Of a stretch of DNA of 64,000 nucleotides, positions 63,006 through 64,000 are shown piece after piece. The notes beneath the pieces were generated by a model that made no database searches, was not told where the DNA came from, and saw nothing but the letters and a program-made list of their open reading frames with translations. The number at the start of each line of letters is the position of its first letter. Positions within the stretch are counted from its first letter, which is position 1. This stretch comes from Prorocentrum cordatum (Eukaryota; Sar; Dinophyceae; Prorocentrales; Prorocentraceae), in the NCBI GenBank assembly GCA_963575745.1, contig CAUYUJ010015761.1, forward strand, positions 149,892 to 213,891, read 5' to 3'. The position numbers and the translations under genes were made by a program.

Positions 63006-63285
63006 ATCGCTGGCAGCCGAGAACGGCCCCAGCCCCAGCCCCTGGCCCCCGGCCCCCGGCCCCAGCCCCCGGCCCTGGCCCCGATCATAGTCATCGTCAT
63101 CGTCATCGGCATCGTCCTGGCCGCGAGCCCTGGGCCGCGAGCCCTGGCCCCAGCCCCGGCCCAGACCGGCCCCGGCCCAGACCGGCCCCGGCCCCGCCCC
63201 GACCCCTCCCCGCTCCGCCACTGCGGAGGGGGGGGAAATTTTGACCCCCCCCCCGTTCGAACTGGGAGGGGGGGGGGGCGCGTGC
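63006..63285. repeat. GGCCCCAGCC minisatellite and G/C homopolymers
   Basis: CCCCGGCCCCAG-type units are interrupted by a short GTCATC run at 63088-63112, and followed by G and C runs near 63225-63280. Confidence 0.9.
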
Positions 63286-64000
63286 CAGTAACGGTAGAAA
63301 GAACTCTCCCCCGTGCATATCTGGTAGTCATGTCCCTGAGACCTCCACGCATCCTGCACAACATTCCCCATCCCTCCAGCTTCATTCGACGTTCAACAAA
63401 TCGTTGCGCTTTCCGTTGTTCGATCTTCTCTTCCCTGGCGGGGCTGACGGCAGGAGATGCAGACGTGCAACTGCAATCCCAAAGAAGTGCACAGAGCACG
63501 TCTCCATCGATGACCTGTCATGAAACTCATGTATGCTCAGCTTCACAACAATCCAACATGAGAAAACACGAGAGCCTTCGCAATCGCAATCGACTCAGAG
63601 ATATCCACTTCACGTGGGCACGAGAAGCAACCGTACGTCGATGGCACCAGAAATAGTCGACCACGGGCCTTTCAAGGAGTATAGTGCGGGCGCGGCCGCA
63701 AGAAACCCTCGCAAGAAACCCAACCCTGAGAACCCGCGCGCGAGGTGCACCGGAGGGGAAACCTGGAGCACCCTGAACGCAGCAGCTCCTTCAACGGCCG
63801 CGGGAAGTCGCCGCACAGCGCGAGGAGCCAAGAAACCGAGGATACCCTGACGAAAAAAAGCGTATGGTTTCTTGATGCGCGCCCCCACTGTACCTTCTAC
63901 TGGTTGATGATAAAGCCGCTTTCGACAGGCGGCTGGGCGGGCGGGGCATGAAAGTGGGCGGGTGGGCTTCCAGACAGCCCCGCGGACGGGATCCGCGCCA
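63286..64000. other. No assigned gene
   Basis: On the minus strand 63290-63499 a frame reads R-E-E-K-I-E-Q-R-K-A-Q-R-F-V-E-R-R-M-K and then runs into the low-complexity tract. It could be an exon end, but I cannot support it further. The remainder to the window edge shows nothing recognisable. Confidence 0.35.

Noticed and set aside
1-64000. tRNA, rRNA, SL RNA and U-snRNA genes
   Set aside because: I looked for B-box (GGTTCGA), conserved rRNA cores and SL exon followed by GT; none was found.

Overview
The window reads as nuclear DNA of a dinoflagellate. The strongest evidence is a 21-nt match to the dinoflagellate trans-spliced leader (DinoSL) at 27521-27541, sitting upstream of an intact, GC3-rich reading frame. 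The GC-rich, gene-poor, extremely repeat-dense background and a Ty1/copia element with an oversized polyprotein fit the same assignment. A Prorocentrum- or Polarella-like genome is my guess from general style only; the sequence does not prove a genus. The supplied DNA contains no bacterial operons, and I found no tRNA, rRNA or CRISPR.

Layout. 0-11.5 kb: dispersed and tandem repeats, including an 82-bp satellite arranged as 164-bp dimers, CG-alternating tracts, a fold-back pair, a degenerate ~110-bp array and long triplet tracts, with no convincing gene. 12.2-12.95 kb: one probable coding exon on the minus strand, bracketed by two arrays of the same ~20-bp minisatellite. 13.6-17.8 kb: an array of 23 copies of a 20-nt core (consensus GATGTCTCAGGCGAAACGCT) at quantised spacing, with an internal 0.7-kb duplication and a GAC-rich minisatellite whose core is a perfect palindrome. 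18.3-20.15 kb: a frame-broken coding remnant, possibly from a LINE endonuclease. 20-25.4 kb: more repeats, including 1.2 kb of (CAT)n and a 124-bp fold-back element. 26.0-29.5 kb: the only convincing host-type gene pair, a minus-strand alpha-helical-repeat ORF and, head to head with it, a processed retrogene carrying the DinoSL relic. 29.5-51.3 kb: repeats with weak or ambiguous ORFs, including a second array of the 20-nt core in the opposite orientation at 39.75-40.39 kb. 51378-60779: a complete LTR retrotransposon on the minus strand. 60.9-64 kb: short-unit microsatellites and (CAT)n.

How the parts relate. The copia element carries gag, protease, integrase, reverse transcriptase and RNase H in one frame of 2960 codons. 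It also has two unusual modules between protease and integrase: a 375-codon zinc-finger-like ORF in the +1 frame, and a methyltransferase-like domain with a P-M-C-K-x-F-S motif. Its LTRs differ by two substitutions and one 4-bp indel, so it inserted recently, into a copy of a local repeat whose uninterrupted paralogue lies about 1 kb downstream. The DinoSL retrogene shows that a processed mRNA was also copied back into this region. Most of the remaining DNA is a mosaic of a limited number of repeat families that recur tens of kilobases apart.

Most ORFs in the window are chance openings in triplet repeats or GC-rich DNA and are left out.
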